A stretch of DNA of 39,559 bases from CAZMXI01 sp964570205 (GCA_964570205.1 CAZMXI010000016.1:1-39559), one strand, 5' to 3'; positions 14,487-23,482 are shown, counted from the first letter of the stretch. Notes: generated by a model from the letters alone, not told the origin. Numbers and translations: made by a program.

Positions 14487-15770
14487 CTATCCCGGCTTCC
14501 ACCACCCATCCAGCTTCGCTCGCAGAGCTTCCACCGTCTGCCGATTGTCGCCCGCCACATCCTTCTGCTCACGCGGGTCTGCCAAGATGTCATACAACTC
14601 GACCCGCGGCGACGGCCCGGCCGGCACGATCAGCTTCCACCTGCCCTCGATGGCCCATCGCCATTCCAGGCTCTTTGCCGGGTCGTTCAGGTCCACCGAG
14701 TTGTGAGTGAAGCACTCGCCAAAGATCAGCTTCCGCTGCGCCACGGCCCGCTGGTCCAGCAGGTTGATGCCCTGCATGTCCACAGTGGGCTTCACCCCCG
14801 CGGCCGCCAGGACCGTCGGCGCGATGTCGATTGACATGGCCAGCGATGATGATATGGCTGGCCTGGCCCGTCCCGGCCAGCGCACCATGATCGGCGTGCG
14901 CAGGCCGGCGTCGTACGGCGACCGCTTCGACCGCACGAACGTTGCCGCGTCCTTCGCCTGCACCCAGCCGTTGTCGGCCACGTAGATGACAACCGTGTTC
15001 TCAGCGAGCTTCTGTTCATCCAGATAGTCGAGCAACCGTCCGCACGTCTCGTCGAACCATTCCACCATGGCGAAGTACTTCGCCTCATGCGACGAGGCGG
15101 TCTTGTCCTTGTACTTCGCCAGAAGCCGCTGCGGCGGGTTATGCGGCTGGTGCGGCAGCATGGGGGCATACCAGAGGAAGAACGGCTTGTCCTTCCGACG
15201 GGCATCCGCGACAAAGTCGTAGATCGGCTGCATGGTCTGACGGCCGATTCCCAGCCCTTCATCGCCATGGCGCTGCCCCTTGGTCATGCCGTCGGTAAAC
15301 CCGCCGCGACGGTAATCCCCCTGCCACCACTTGCCCGACTGGAAGCTCACGTAGCCGCGTTCGGCCAACATACGCGGAAGCGTTGGCACGGCCTCCAGGT
15401 GCCGGTTCATGACCTCCCGGCCTTGCCTGAACTGCTCGGTCTTCGCATGCTCACCAAGGTTCATCGTCTCGGGCTTGGGCGGGTCGTTGCTGGTGATCTT
15501 GTGCTGATGCGGATAGAGCCCGGTGATGATCGTCGCCAGGCTCGGGCAGCACAGGCTCGACGGCACATACCCGCGCGAATAGACCACGCTCTGCGACGCC
15601 AGCCGGTCCAGGCTTGGCGTGCCGATGTGCGGGTGCTTCATGAACGAGTAGTCCGTCCAGCCATGATCATCAGAGATGATCAGCACGATGTTGGGCGTGG
15701 AAGACTGCCCCCAGGCCGCGGAGCAGGTGATAAGCAGGATCAAGCCGCAGGCGATTCGGCCGAGTGTCAT
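14487..15770 (-). CDS. Secreted sulfatase-like protein with CCPSL active-site motif
   Basis: A 427-residue sulfatase-fold protein. ATG 15770 is chosen because AGGAG lies 5 nt upstream. Longer in-frame starts (up to 16004) would run into the divergent sulfatase. The signal peptide ends near AWGQS. Metal-binding DD is in IVLIISDDHGW. The signature reads C74-C-P-S-L, so the Arg of CxPSR is Leu. The motif is followed by ATIITGLYPHQH, a pattern I believe recurs in a planctomycete sulfatase subgroup. GKWWQG replaces GKWHxG, while the later ADNGW motif is kept. It probably forms an operon with the downstream sulfatase at 12954-14453. Whether the altered signature is still converted to formylglycine is uncertain. 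Confidence 0.9.
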   Translation of the reverse strand: MTLGRIACGLILLITCSAAWGQSSTPNIVLIISDDHGWTDYSFMKHPHIGTPSLDRLASQSVVYSRGYVPSSLCCPSLATIITGLYPHQHKITSNDPPKPETMNLGEHAKTEQFRQGREVMNRHLEAVPTLPRMLAERGYVSFQSGKWWQGDYRRGGFTDGMTKGQRHGDEGLGIGRQTMQPIYDFVADARRKDKPFFLWYAPMLPHQPHNPPQRLLAKYKDKTASSHEAKYFAMVEWFDETCGRLLDYLDEQKLAENTVVIYVADNGWVQAKDAATFVRSKRSPYDAGLRTPIMVRWPGRARPAISSSLAMSIDIAPTVLAAAGVKPTVDMQGINLLDQRAVAQRKLIFGECFTHNSVDLNDPAKSLEWRWAIEGRWKLIVPAGPSPRVELYDILADPREQKDVAGDNRQTVEALRAKLDGWWKPG

Positions 15771-15885
15771 GGGAGCTCCTTCTCTCGAAACTACCGCTCC
15801 ATGGCGCATCCTGTTGTTCCTCTCTGGCGAGCGCCGCGCCAGGCGGATATCCTCTGATCCCAGCTGCAACACTTCAGGAGGCTTC

Positions 15886-17286
15886 ATGCTGTTTCGGATC
15901 ATGCCGGCCCTTGCGCTGACCCTCGCCCTGGCCCCGATGGCGCTGGCGGCGGACCGGCCGAACCTCGTCCTGATCCTCTGCGACGACCTGGGGTACGCCG
16001 ACATCGGCGTTCAGAAATCAAAGCACCCCACGCCCCACATCGACCGCATGGCTGCGGCCGGCGTGCGGTTCACCAGCTTCTACACCGCGGCCAACGTCTG
16101 CACCCCCACCCGCGCATCGATCATGACCGGTTGCTACCCCCAGCGCGTAGGCCTGCATCAGAACGAGGCGCGCAACTGGGTCCTGTTTCCCGGCAACAAG
16201 CGAGGCATCAACGCCTCCGAAATCACTCTCGCGGAACTGCTCAAGAGCCGCGGCTATGCCACCGGCATCTTCGGCAAGTGGCACCTGGGAGATCAGCCGG
16301 AGTTTCTGCCAACGCGTCACGGGTTTGATGAGTATTTCGGCATCCCCTATTCCAACGACATGGGCCGGACCGAGCGCCCTAACAGCAACAACCCGCCCCT
16401 CCCGCTGCTACGCGGAGAAAAGGTCATCGAATCCGCGCCAGATCAGCGCCAGCTCACGAAGCGCCTGACCGCCGAGGCGATCGATTTCATCAAACGCCAC
16501 AAGGATGAGCCGTTCTTCCTGTACTTCCCCCACCCCATGCCCCACTGGCCGCAGTTCGCCAGCGAAGACTTCGCCGGCAAGTCCGGCAACGGCCGCTACG
16601 GCGATTCGGTCACGGAGATCGACTGGTCCACAGGTCATATCCTCAAGACGCTCAGCGACCTGGGTTTGGATGAGAAGACCCTGGTGGTCTTCACATCCGA
16701 CAACGGCGGCCCCGTCTTCCAGGGAGCCAACAACACCCCGCTGCGCTCGGCCAAGGGCACCACCTGGGAAGGCGGCCACCGCGTGCCGTTCATCGCCCGC
16801 TGGCCAGGGCGCATACCCGATGGCCAGGTGACGGATGAAGTCGCGGTGAGTTTCGACCTATACACCACCTTTGCGAAACTGGCCGGCGCCCAGCTTCCAT
16901 CCGATCGCGTGATCGATGGCAAGGACATCATGCCCCTGCTCACGGGCGAGCCCGGGGCCAAATCGCCGCACGAGGCATTCTTCTACTACTACACGAGCAC
17001 CCTGGCGGCCGTCCGCTGCGGTGACTGGAAACTGATTGTGGAACACCAGCTCGCGCCCCAGGGCAGGCCCGACCAGAAGAAGCCGGTCAAGTCTGCCCTC
17101 TATAACCTGGGAACAGACATCAGCGAATCAACCGATGTGCTCGCTGAGAATCCCGAGGTCGCCAGACGGCTGCTCCTGCTGGCCGACAAGTGCCGCGAAG
17201 ACCTCGGTGATGACGGCCGGCCGGGCAGGAACGTGCGCCCTCCCGGCGAAGTGCTGAATCCCAGGACCCTTCTCCCCCGCAAGTAG
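15886..17286 (+). CDS. Secreted sulfatase (CTPTR type)
   Basis: A 466-residue family S1 sulfatase. ATG 15886 follows AGGAGG at 15876-15881. The signal peptide ends in LALAADRPN. Metal-binding motif LVLILCDDLGYAD, formylglycine signature C72-T-P-T-R, GKWHLGD, SDNGGP and the late WEGGHRVPFIARWPG block are all present. It is divergent from the sulfatase starting at 15770, with 115 nt between the starts that must hold both promoters, although no clear pair was found. The next sulfatase starts 7 nt after its stop, so the two are surely co-transcribed. Likely substrate: sulfated polysaccharide fragments in the periplasm or outside the cell. Confidence 0.95.
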   Translation: MLFRIMPALALTLALAPMALAADRPNLVLILCDDLGYADIGVQKSKHPTPHIDRMAAAGVRFTSFYTAANVCTPTRASIMTGCYPQRVGLHQNEARNWVLFPGNKRGINASEITLAELLKSRGYATGIFGKWHLGDQPEFLPTRHGFDEYFGIPYSNDMGRTERPNSNNPPLPLLRGEKVIESAPDQRQLTKRLTAEAIDFIKRHKDEPFFLYFPHPMPHWPQFASEDFAGKSGNGRYGDSVTEIDWSTGHILKTLSDLGLDEKTLVVFTSDNGGPVFQGANNTPLRSAKGTTWEGGHRVPFIARWPGRIPDGQVTDEVAVSFDLYTTFAKLAGAQLPSDRVIDGKDIMPLLTGEPGAKSPHEAFFYYYTSTLAAVRCGDWKLIVEHQLAPQGRPDQKKPVKSALYNLGTDISESTDVLAENPEVARRLLLLADKCREDLGDDGRPGRNVRPPGEVLNPRTLLPRK

Positions 17287-17293
17287 AGGCAAC

Positions 17294-18670
17294 ATGATGA
17301 CCCGCATTCTCGTCGCTCTTGCGCTTCTGGCCGGAGCATTACCGGCCATCGCTGCCCAGACGCGCAAGCCCAACATCATCTTCATCCTCGCCGATGACCT
17401 GGGCTGGACCGACCTGGCCTGCCAGGGCTCGAAGTTCTACCAGACGCCCAACATCGACCGCCTTGCCTCTCAGGGCATGCGGCTGACCAGCTTCTACGTC
17501 TGCCAGAACTGCACCCCCACGCGCGCAGCCCTCATGAGCGGCCAATACCCCGCCCGCACCGGCGTCTTCACCGTCGGCGAATTGACCCGCGGCCGCGAGC
17601 AGGATCGGAAGATGCTCCCGCCGCCCAACCGCACGCAGCTTCCGCTGGATCGCAAGACCGTCGCCGACCAGCTCAAGGCGGCCGGCTATGCAACCGCCAT
17701 CTTCGGCAAGTGGCACATCGGCCAACAGGGGCAGTTCCACCCGCTCCAGCGCGGATTCGACCAGGGATTCGTGACGATGGGCAGGCATTTCGACTTCATC
17801 ACCACTCCCAAGGTGGAGTATCCCCCAGGGACTTATCTCGCCGACTTTCTGGCCGATTGCGCGGCGTCGTTCATCCAAGCCAACAAGGATCGGCCGTTCT
17901 TCCTTTATCTACCACACTTCGCGGTGCATTCCCCCCATCACGCCAAGGCGGAGTTGATCAGGAAGTACCGGAACAAGCCGCCCGCCGGCGGCCATGGCGA
18001 CCCGACTTACGCTGCCATGATCGACAGCGTGGATCAGAGCGTCGGGCGCATCATGGAGAAGCTGAACGAGCTGAAGCTGGCCGACGACACCGTCCTGATC
18101 TTCGCCAGCGACAACGGCGGCGTCGGCGGCTATGCCGAGATCAACGGCAAGGGCGTCACCGACAACGCCCCGCTGCGCGGCGGCAAGGGCATGCTTTACG
18201 AAGGCGGCGTGCGCGTGCCGTTCATAATTCGCTACCCTCGCGTTACTGTGGCCGGGACAACCTGCGATGAGCCCGCCGCACATGTGGATTTCATGCCCAC
18301 GCTGCTTGAGCTCGCCGGCGCGTCCCAGCCACCCCAGACGCTCGACGGGATCAGCCTGGTCCCATTGCTGAAGGACCCCGCTGCAACACTGGGCCGCGAT
18401 GCCATTTACATGCACTTCCCCGGTTATCTGGAGGGCTATGGAACCAGGCAATGGCGGACAGCGCCGGTCGGCGCAATCCGGTCGGGTCCATGGAAGCTTA
18501 TGGAATTCTTCGAGGATGGCCGCATTGAGCTTTTCAACCTTCGCGATGACATCGGCGAGAAGCGCAACGTCGTTGCCACGCACCCGGACAAGGCCAGGGA
18601 GCTTCACCAGAAGCTGATCGCGTGGCGGAAGCAGACCCACGCGGCAATGCCCTCACCCAGGCCCCAATGA
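17294..18670 (+). CDS. Secreted sulfatase (CTPTR type), second in operon
   Basis: A 458-residue family S1 sulfatase. The signal peptide covers residues 1 to about 21 (ALPAIAAQT). Metal-binding NIIFILADDLGWTDL, signature C73-T-P-T-R, GKWHIG and SDNGGVGG are present, with EGGVRVPFIIRYP in the C-terminal half. ATG 17294 has GAGG 4 nt upstream, overlapping the stop region of the preceding gene; ATG 17297 is an alternative start. Together with the gene before it, it forms a two-gene rightward sulfatase operon. The pair differs enough in the middle region to suggest different substrates. Confidence 0.95.
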   Translation: MMTRILVALALLAGALPAIAAQTRKPNIIFILADDLGWTDLACQGSKFYQTPNIDRLASQGMRLTSFYVCQNCTPTRAALMSGQYPARTGVFTVGELTRGREQDRKMLPPPNRTQLPLDRKTVADQLKAAGYATAIFGKWHIGQQGQFHPLQRGFDQGFVTMGRHFDFITTPKVEYPPGTYLADFLADCAASFIQANKDRPFFLYLPHFAVHSPHHAKAELIRKYRNKPPAGGHGDPTYAAMIDSVDQSVGRIMEKLNELKLADDTVLIFASDNGGVGGYAEINGKGVTDNAPLRGGKGMLYEGGVRVPFIIRYPRVTVAGTTCDEPAAHVDFMPTLLELAGASQPPQTLDGISLVPLLKDPAATLGRDAIYMHFPGYLEGYGTRQWRTAPVGAIRSGPWKLMEFFEDGRIELFNLRDDIGEKRNVVATHPDKARELHQKLIAWRKQTHAAMPSPRPQ

Positions 18671-18701
18671 CCCTTGCCCGCGTCGGCGCTCTCATGCCGG
18701 C

Positions 18702-18730
18702 TTGTTATTGAGTTGCCTTGCTCCTAAAAT
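18702..18730 (+). promoter_or_regulatory. Sigma70-type promoter of the DEAD-box helicase
   Basis: TTGTTA (18702-18707), a 17-nt spacer and TAAAAT (18725-18730, five of six matches). Transcription would start near 18737, upstream of TTG 18763 but downstream of the alternative start at 18718. The promoter therefore helps decide the start codon of the helicase. Confidence 0.6.
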
Positions 18731-18762
18731 CCGCCTTTGACTTGAGTAAGGAACACCACACC

Positions 18763-20124
18763 TTGTCTGACAAAACCGAATCCGTTCAACTCCAGCCCGA
18801 GGCCTTTGCCAAGCTGGGCGTCCGACCCTCGATCCTCCGCGCGCTGCAGGAAGAGAACTTCCAGACGCCCACCGACATCCAGTCGCTACTCATTCCCAAG
18901 GCGTTGGCGGGCGGCGACCTTCTTGGCCAGGCCCGCACCGGCACCGGCAAAACCGCGGCTTTTGCCATCCCCATTCTTCAGAAGTGCGCGCGCGACGGCG
19001 CCACACAGGCAATCGTGCTCGTCCCCACACGCGAACTGGCTGTGCAGGTGGATGCCGAGATCAAGCGGCTCAACAAATACACCCCCATCCGTTCGGTTCC
19101 GGTTTATGGCGGCCAGCGCATTGCCGCGCAAGTCAAGTTTCTCAAGCACGCGCCCCAGGTCCTGGTGGGCACGCCCGGCCGGGTGATCGACCTGCTCGAC
19201 CGTCGCATCATCGACTTCGCCAACGTGCGATTCGTCGTGCTCGACGAGGTCGATCGCATGCTCGACATCGGTTTCCGCGACGACATCCGCAACATTCTCT
19301 CCCGTGTCAAGGGCATAAGGCGGGCCGAATCCGATTCGTCCGAGGCCGAGGGCGCCGCCCATCCCCAGACCATCTTCGTCTCGGCCACCATTTCCGACGA
19401 GATCGAGCGGCTGGCGCGCAGCTACATGCGCGAGCCGGTGGAGAAGCTGGTGGTGCCGGGAGCGGATGAGAAGCCCACCGTGGAAGGCATCGAGCAGTAC
19501 TATTTCTCAGTGCAGCCTTGGGACAAGTATCGCCTCGTCAAGAAGCTCCTGGACCGCGAAGAACCCGACCTGGCGATTGTTTTCTGCAAGACCAAGCATG
19601 GCGCGCATAAACTGGCCAGGAAACTCGAAACGGATGGCATTGCCTGCCGTGAAATCCACGGCGATCTTCAGCAGAGCAAGCGGGAACGCGTCATGAAGAG
19701 CTTCCGCGGGGGCAAGTTCGACATCCTCATCGCCACCGACCTAGCCAGTCGCGGCCTGGACGTCGCCGGGATATCCCACATCATCAATTTTGACATCCCC
19801 GAAGACCCGGAAGTGTATGTGCACCGCGTCGGCCGAACCGCCCGGATGGGTGCTACCGGCAAGGCATTCACGCTGGTCACTCCGGAACAGGGCGAGGAAC
19901 TGACCAAGGTCGAGAATATCATTAACATGCTGATTTCTCAGGCCACAATCGAGGGGTTCGAGCCCAGCCCCCCGCCGCCCCATTGGGAGGATCGAAGCCC
20001 CTCGGCCTCAGCGCCGCAGGCCGAGACCGAAGTCAAGCCACATCCACAAGTGTCGTTGCCGGCAAGACCTCTGACGATAGGCAGCAAGATTCCTGTGAAT
20101 CGAAGGCGCCGCCGGCGACGATAA
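18763..20124 (+). CDS. DEAD-box ATP-dependent RNA helicase
   Basis: A 453-residue RNA helicase. The start is TTG 18763, with AAGGA about 11 nt upstream and a promoter at 18702-18730; the longer frame from 18718 would begin before the transcript. The Q motif lies in the first 40 residues, Walker A ARTGTGKT is at 57-64, and the PTREL and TPGR blocks follow. Motif II reads DEVD (161-164) instead of DEAD. SAT (FVSATI), the RGLD block of motif V and HRVGRTAR (motif VI) complete the set. The C-terminus ends in a Pro-rich stretch and a basic tail (RRRRRR) likely to bind RNA. The size and plan fit RhlE-like bacterial helicases acting in ribosome assembly or RNA decay. Confidence 0.93.
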   Translation: MSDKTESVQLQPEAFAKLGVRPSILRALQEENFQTPTDIQSLLIPKALAGGDLLGQARTGTGKTAAFAIPILQKCARDGATQAIVLVPTRELAVQVDAEIKRLNKYTPIRSVPVYGGQRIAAQVKFLKHAPQVLVGTPGRVIDLLDRRIIDFANVRFVVLDEVDRMLDIGFRDDIRNILSRVKGIRRAESDSSEAEGAAHPQTIFVSATISDEIERLARSYMREPVEKLVVPGADEKPTVEGIEQYYFSVQPWDKYRLVKKLLDREEPDLAIVFCKTKHGAHKLARKLETDGIACREIHGDLQQSKRERVMKSFRGGKFDILIATDLASRGLDVAGISHIINFDIPEDPEVYVHRVGRTARMGATGKAFTLVTPEQGEELTKVENIINMLISQATIEGFEPSPPPPHWEDRSPSASAPQAETEVKPHPQVSLPARPLTIGSKIPVNRRRRRRR

Positions 20125-20227
20125 TCGCGTTCCGCACGCTGCAAGTGCAGAATTAACAACGCGCAAGAAGTGCGCGATGCTGATCGCCCGCTATCAGCCG
20201 CGCCAAGTTTTCCCCGCAGATTTGCCG

Positions 20228-20257
20228 TTGAATACTCGATCGGGCCCCTGGTATATT
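20228..20257 (+). promoter_or_regulatory. Candidate promoter of the PEP-CTERM-like gene
   Basis: TTGAAT (20228-20233), an 18-nt spacer and TATATT (20252-20257). The start would be near 20264, leaving a leader of about 70 nt before ATG 20334. Found by eye. Confidence 0.45.
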
Positions 20258-20333
20258 ATCAGACGACAAGGCTGGACGTGGGTGTCGCCGAATCTCCCCG
20301 TAGCATGTCCAGTGCAAGGAAGGGATGTGTTGA

Positions 20334-20951
20334 ATGAGAAGCACGTTGTTGCTCGCCGGCATGGCCGTGGGTGGTGGTTTAATTGCTTCGGGTGCCCATG
20401 CCAATTCCATCACGGCGCCGTTTCAGTTGTATATTCACGGCACGCCTGATTTGCCCGTGTTCGTTCTGACGAACACCTCCTCGGACAAGGACATCACCAG
20501 GCTCGAAATCAGCATCGGCAGCGCCGACCATGAGTTCGATGTGGCTTGGAAGATGTTCGGTTCTCCCGGGATCATCGAGAAGCTGATCGTACCGGACAGC
20601 AAACAGGGCGATGTCACCTCCGACCGCGTCGAATACCTCTTCAGCGGGTTCGATCCCGGTTACAAGTTCAGCTTCAAGGCCGACATCAGCGGCAAGACCC
20701 CTGGCGTCACCGACGACTTCCGCCATATTCTGTTCAACAACGGCACGGAACAAAACGCCGTTGTCACCGTCACCTTCGACGATGGCACCTCGGTGCAGCA
20801 GGATATTCTGGATGCGTATCCCGATGGGCATCGCTTCCTGGTCTCCAAAGGATCGCCGCAGGTAGCTCCTTTGCCGATGTCGGTCTGGGGCGGAATCGCC
20901 ATGCTGGGCGCGCTCGGCGCGGCACACTGGGCCCGCAACCGTCGTTCCTGA
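20334..20951 (+). CDS. Secreted protein with PEP-CTERM-like sorting signal
   Basis: A 205-residue protein with a signal peptide (residues 1-23, ending GAHANS) and a C-terminal tripartite tail: a PLP motif, a hydrophobic helix (about residues 183-199) and a basic end (RNRRS). This fits the PEP-CTERM family of exosortase-processed exported proteins, with PLP in place of PEP. The mature middle domain (about 150 residues) is beta-rich and not recognised. It has its own promoter and terminator, so it is a single-gene unit. No exosortase or EPS gene lies in the window. Start ATG 20334 follows the purine-rich AAGGAAGGGA at 20316-20325. Confidence 0.8.
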   Translation: MRSTLLLAGMAVGGGLIASGAHANSITAPFQLYIHGTPDLPVFVLTNTSSDKDITRLEISIGSADHEFDVAWKMFGSPGIIEKLIVPDSKQGDVTSDRVEYLFSGFDPGYKFSFKADISGKTPGVTDDFRHILFNNGTEQNAVVTVTFDDGTSVQQDILDAYPDGHRFLVSKGSPQVAPLPMSVWGGIAMLGALGAAHWARNRRS

Positions 20952-20987
20952 GCATCGAACGCCGGGCACCGTTGGGATAACCCATGA

Positions 20988-21022
20988 CACGGGCGGCCAA
21001 ATTGGCTGCCCGTGCTGTTTTC
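20988..21022 (+). terminator. Rho-independent terminator
   Basis: The stem cacgggcggcc pairs with ggctgcccgtg (11 bp, one G-U) around the loop aaatt, followed by ctgttttct. It lies 36 nt after the stop of the PEP-CTERM-like gene. Confidence 0.75.
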
Positions 21023-21268
21023 TGAGGCACGTGGCTTGCACGGACGTCAATTCCGGCTGCGGAGCATACACTCCGGCAGCGAGTTGGCGGCTCAAGGTCT
21101 GGGCCCGGGAGACAGCATGGCCGGATTCCCAGGACAAACAGGCATGTGCGCCAAGCCGGAAAGGAAGACCCGCGGCGGCAATCCACGCGCTGACGTTAAG
21201 ACACACTGCCGGTAACCTGATGCTGGGGCGTTGTCTTTTTTCACCGGGGCACCGCTGGAGTAGAACCG
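21023..21268. other. Intergenic region upstream of the baeRF gene
   Basis: No gene is supported. The open frame starting at 21031 is a shadow of the downstream gene. The region presumably carries that gene's promoter, but none stands out. GGAG at about 21253 precedes the start at 21269. Confidence 0.5.
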
Positions 21269-22387
21269 ATGAAACCCAAAATGCCCTTGTACTTTGCCGC
21301 ACTTCTGGGACGGCAGACGCCACCTTGTGTGTCTGTCTACATGCCGACACATCGCGCCAAGCCTTCAGCGATGCAGAACATCGTGCAATACGACAACCTC
21401 GTCAGGAAGGCCGAGGGCCGGATACAGGGCGTATTCCGCAAGGCCGACGTGCGCCCGCTGCTCGAAAAGCTGCGCGCCTTCCGCAACGACGACACCTGGC
21501 TGCGCCCCTTGGATGGGCTTGCTGTTTTCGCCTCCTTCGAGGTTTTTCAGGTCATCAAATTGCCCACGGAAGTCCCGATCGTGGTCGAGGTAGCCGAGAG
21601 CTTCCATCTGCGCCCGCTGATCCGGGCAGAGCAGTTCAGCGGACGATACCATGTCCTGTGCCTTGCGCAGGGCAATGTCTCGCTGTACGAGGGAACCCAG
21701 GACAGCCTGGAGGATGTACCGCTCCGGGGCGTGCCCGCCAACATCGACGAAGCGATCGGCCGTCGCGCCGTGCGCACACCGCCCGGCGAAGCCCGTGCGC
21801 CGCAGAACAGCGAGCCTCGCGCCAAGTCCATCGGCGACGGCATGGACCGAGATCGCTTCTTCCGCGTGATCGACAAGGCCGTCTGGGAGAACCACAGCCG
21901 GCCGTCGGGTCTGCCGCTGATCCTCTGCGCCATCCCCAGCTATCACGAGCCCTTTCATCGCATCAGCAGGAACGCGCATCTACTGCCCGGAAGCATCAAA
22001 CTCGGCCCCGAAGGCCTCAGCTTCGACCGCCTCCACGAACGGGCATGGCGGATGATCGAGCCTTACTATCGCCGGGATTTGGATCGGGTCATCGACGAGT
22101 ACGGGCGGGCACGGGGGCGCCAGCGCGGCTCGGAGGACCTCGCCCAGGTGGCCGAGGCCGTCGCGATGTCGCGCGTCGGCACGCTGCTGGTCGACGCCGA
22201 CAAGCACGTCGGCGGGCGCATCGATCCCAGCGGCCGCATTGAATTCGGAGATCGCTCGCAACCCCAGTTCGACGACCTGCTCGATGACATCGCCGAGCGT
22301 GTCATCAGAACGGGCGGGCAGGTATTGATCATGCCCCACCACCATATGCCGACGGATACCGGCATCGCCGCCATCTACCGGTTCTGA
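21269..22387 (+). CDS. baeRF-family (release-factor-like) protein
   Basis: A 372-residue protein resembling the bacterial archaeo-eukaryotic release factor (baeRF) families. SVYMPTHRAKPS and the following QYDNLVRKAEGRI match the conserved N-terminal strand and helix of these proteins. The end, HHHMPTDTGIAAIYRF, matches their C-terminal L7Ae/eL30-like domain ending. Members are predicted to act on ribosomes, possibly in stress or rescue, but the bacterial role is not established. There is no GGQ peptide-release motif, as expected for many bacterial members. It converges on rnc with only 40 nt between stops. A function in ribosome handling is family-level inference. Confidence 0.75.
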   Translation: MKPKMPLYFAALLGRQTPPCVSVYMPTHRAKPSAMQNIVQYDNLVRKAEGRIQGVFRKADVRPLLEKLRAFRNDDTWLRPLDGLAVFASFEVFQVIKLPTEVPIVVEVAESFHLRPLIRAEQFSGRYHVLCLAQGNVSLYEGTQDSLEDVPLRGVPANIDEAIGRRAVRTPPGEARAPQNSEPRAKSIGDGMDRDRFFRVIDKAVWENHSRPSGLPLILCAIPSYHEPFHRISRNAHLLPGSIKLGPEGLSFDRLHERAWRMIEPYYRRDLDRVIDEYGRARGRQRGSEDLAQVAEAVAMSRVGTLLVDADKHVGGRIDPSGRIEFGDRSQPQFDDLLDDIAERVIRTGGQVLIMPHHHMPTDTGIAAIYRF

Positions 22388-22427
22388 ATCGAAATCCGCC
22401 CCCGCGGCCGATCAAGCCGGTTGACAC

Positions 22428-23171
22428 TTATCCCTCTTCCTCCACCGCGATGTCCTCGATGGCGTGCTCCACCTCTTTCTCGTCCACCACGCCGATTTCC
22501 TCCAGCGCGAAAAGCGCCGCCTTCTGTTCAGCCATCTTCTTGTTTGGTCCCCAGGCCGAATTGTAGCGTTTGCCGTCGATCACGACGCACATCTCGAAGC
22601 ACTTGCTGTGATCCGGGCCCTTCTCGTCCAGCAGTTCATACACCGGCGTGGCATTCATGCATTTCTGAGCATGCTGCTGGAGAATGGCCTTGTAGTTGTG
22701 CTGGTGGGCGCTGGCGGCAATGGCGTCGATGTGCGGCGTCATCGTTCGCAGGATGTAACGCTTGGCCACCTCGAAGCCCCCATCGAGGTACAGCGCCGCG
22801 ACAATGGACTCATACACCGCGGCAGCCAGGGAACTGGGCATCGCCGCACCCGTGCCCACGCCCTTGCCGATGATCAGCAGCGCCGTCAGGCCGGTCTCGT
22901 TCGACACCTCGGCGCAGGTGCGCCGTGAGACCACGGCCGACTTGATCTTGGTCAGTTCCCCTTCCAGGTAATCCGGAAAGCGAAGGTAAAGTGCTTCACA
23001 GATGACCAGGTCAAGCACGGCATCGCCCAGGAACTCCATGCGCTCGTTGCTCGTCAGGCGACTGTCGGCGCTCGATGCGTGCGTCAGCGATTCCTTGAGA
23101 AGCTGTGGGTCCTTGAACGAGTGGCCGAGCAGTTTTTCGGCACGGCGAATAGGATCAGTTTTAACAGCCAC
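22428..23171 (-). CDS. rnc: Ribonuclease III
   Basis: A 247-residue double-strand-specific endoribonuclease that processes rRNA precursors and structured RNAs. The RNase III signature NERMEFLGDAVLD is at residues 42-54. The second acidic cluster is in the YESIVAALYLDGG region. The C-terminal double-stranded RNA binding domain spans about 160-230, with the KKMAEQKAA motif. An acidic tail follows (DIAVEEEG). The start is GTG 23171. Length fits the family. RNase III also acts on some retron RNAs in other systems, but nothing here links it to the retron 10 kb away. Confidence 0.95.
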   Translation of the reverse strand: MAVKTDPIRRAEKLLGHSFKDPQLLKESLTHASSADSRLTSNERMEFLGDAVLDLVICEALYLRFPDYLEGELTKIKSAVVSRRTCAEVSNETGLTALLIIGKGVGTGAAMPSSLAAAVYESIVAALYLDGGFEVAKRYILRTMTPHIDAIAASAHQHNYKAILQQHAQKCMNATPVYELLDEKGPDHSKCFEMCVVIDGKRYNSAWGPNKKMAEQKAALFALEEIGVVDEKEVEHAIEDIAVEEEG

Positions 23172-23482
23172 GGCATTGACTTCGGGTTAAAGCGGACGAC
23201 ACCAAAACGCCTGTGACGTCCATGAGATCGCAATGCTCGGTCGATACGCCGAACCCTCCGAAGCGCCGGATCGGGCGATCATGGGGAGGCGCTCCACGGC
23301 TGAAGAGGCCCGGTTGTATGCTCCTGAAAACCTACTGCTGTCAGCGTACGTTGTCAACCGCATCCATCGCCGCGAATGTCCCCAACACCCGCACGCCCTC
23401 AACATCCAGTTCCTCGACCGGTATACTTCCCGGAGCGTGTTGTTCGTACTTCTCGTCCACCTTGTCTTTTAGCAGAACATCT
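23172..23482. other. Intergenic region between divergent rnc and oxidoreductase
   Basis: This 311-nt stretch holds the starts of two divergent genes. No promoter is clear. A leftward 39-codon frame (23460 to 23341, GTG start) has reasonable composition but no ribosome binding site and no known family; it is not called. Confidence 0.5.

Noticed and set aside
15771..16004. Upstream extension of the leftward sulfatase gene to 16004
   Set aside because: It would overlap the divergent sulfatase's start and signal peptide; ATG 15770 has a good ribosome binding site and begins a signal peptide.
23341..23460. Leftward 39-codon frame between rnc and the oxidoreductase
   Set aside because: The composition is protein-like, but it has only a GTG start, no ribosome binding site and no family match that I recognise.
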